Below, one piece after another: positions 63,914-64,000 of a DNA stretch of 64,000 bases. A program made the position numbers and the translations under genes. This DNA comes from Desulfomicrobium apsheronum (GTDB lineage: Bacteria > Desulfobacterota > Desulfovibrionia > Desulfovibrionales > Desulfomicrobiaceae). The stretch lies in NCBI RefSeq assembly GCF_900114115.1, contig NZ_FORX01000004.1, positions 186,001 to 250,000 on the forward strand. The letters are read 5' to 3'. The notes under the pieces are model-generated. The model ran no database searches. It worked only from the letters and a program-made list of their open reading frames with translations, and was not told the DNA's origin. How positions within the stretch are numbered: position 1 is the stretch's first letter; each line of letters begins with the position of its first letter.

Positions 63914-64000
63914 GTGGCGCATTCCCGGCTCTTCTTCGATTCCAACGACTATACGCTGCTGCGCATCGTCAACGATATTCTGGACCGTACGGCGCAAAAC
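63914..64000 (+). CDS. Start of an unidentified gene (runs off window)
   Basis: Open frame from GTG 63914 to the window end (29 codons: VAHSRLFFDSNDYTLL..). AGGA lies 6-7 nt upstream. It might be a sensor kinase or adaptor co-transcribed with the response regulator; too little is visible to tell. Confidence 0.55.
   Translation, partial: MAHSRLFFDSNDYTLLRIVNDILDRTAQN

Overview
The window reads as a chromosomal segment of a GC-rich (about 60%) Gram-negative deltaproteobacterium, most likely Desulfovibrionales (a Desulfomicrobium-like sulfate reducer). That placement is inference. It rests on the LPS export genes lptF/lptG, RND and FadL-type envelope proteins, the [NiFe]-hydrogenase maturation gene hypF, a very large FAD plus Fe-S dehydrogenase, and many two-component proteins. 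I see no rRNA, tRNA, CRISPR array, insertion sequence or prophage. Almost all the sequence is tightly packed genes, many joined by 4-bp ATGA/GTGA overlaps.

Layout. 1-6.7 kb (minus strand): 5' part of asd, metF, an orphan pilC/gspF-type gene, a Nudix hydrolase, an ABC-F ATPase, a small acidic protein and a GT2 glycosyltransferase. 6.9-8.8 kb (plus): mutY and an alpha/beta hydrolase. 8.9-12.8 kb (minus): a polyamine ABC operon potD-potA-potB-potC with a hairpin after potD. 13-16.4 kb (minus): a hybrid histidine kinase and a very AT-rich acyltransferase. 16.6-17.5 kb (plus): a lysozyme-like protein. 17.5-21.3 kb (minus): a four-gene cluster of lysine 2,3-aminomutase, two ATP-grasp ligases and a GNAT acetyltransferase. 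21.6-25.6 kb (minus): a J-domain protein, pyrC, a YqaA/DedA-type protein, a dihydrouridine synthase and a DUF4079-like membrane protein. 25.7-29.9 kb: an RND pump and its adaptor. 30-31.4 kb: manC. 31.7-37.6 kb (plus): rhodanese-ferritin fusion, DUF362 protein, hypF, sppA. 37.8-42.8 kb (plus): FAD/Fe-S dehydrogenase, ruvX, mltG. 42.8-48.8 kb (minus): PhnD-like binding protein, giant hybrid kinase and HD-GYP response regulator. 49.2-55.3 kb (plus): a Dpp/Opp-type peptide ABC operon with a terminal acyl-CoA thioesterase, then a queuosine-precursor transporter. 56.1-58.3 kb: FadL-type porin divergent from a TetR regulator. 58.3-63.2 kb (minus): comEC, a 60-aa ORF, lptF, lptG and a 33-aa membrane peptide. 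63.5-64 kb (plus): a response regulator and the start of another gene.

Most interesting system. The kamA/ATP-grasp/ATP-grasp/GNAT cluster (17545-21278) has translationally coupled genes. Its aminomutase keeps both aspartates that bind lysine in the clostridial enzyme. This suggests a beta-lysine building block is made, ligated by two D-Ala-D-Ala-ligase-like enzymes and possibly N-acetylated: a small beta-peptide solute, signal or natural product. I do not recognise a characterised pathway with this exact gene set.

Other points worth attention. PhnD-like sensing is wired to an HD-GYP output with no transporter genes. potD carries a sharply bounded AT-rich patch, and the FadL-type gene a milder one, suggesting recombination inside envelope-exposed genes. 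The acyltransferase looks horizontally acquired. Two ABC operons place a terminator-like hairpin directly after the binding-protein gene.
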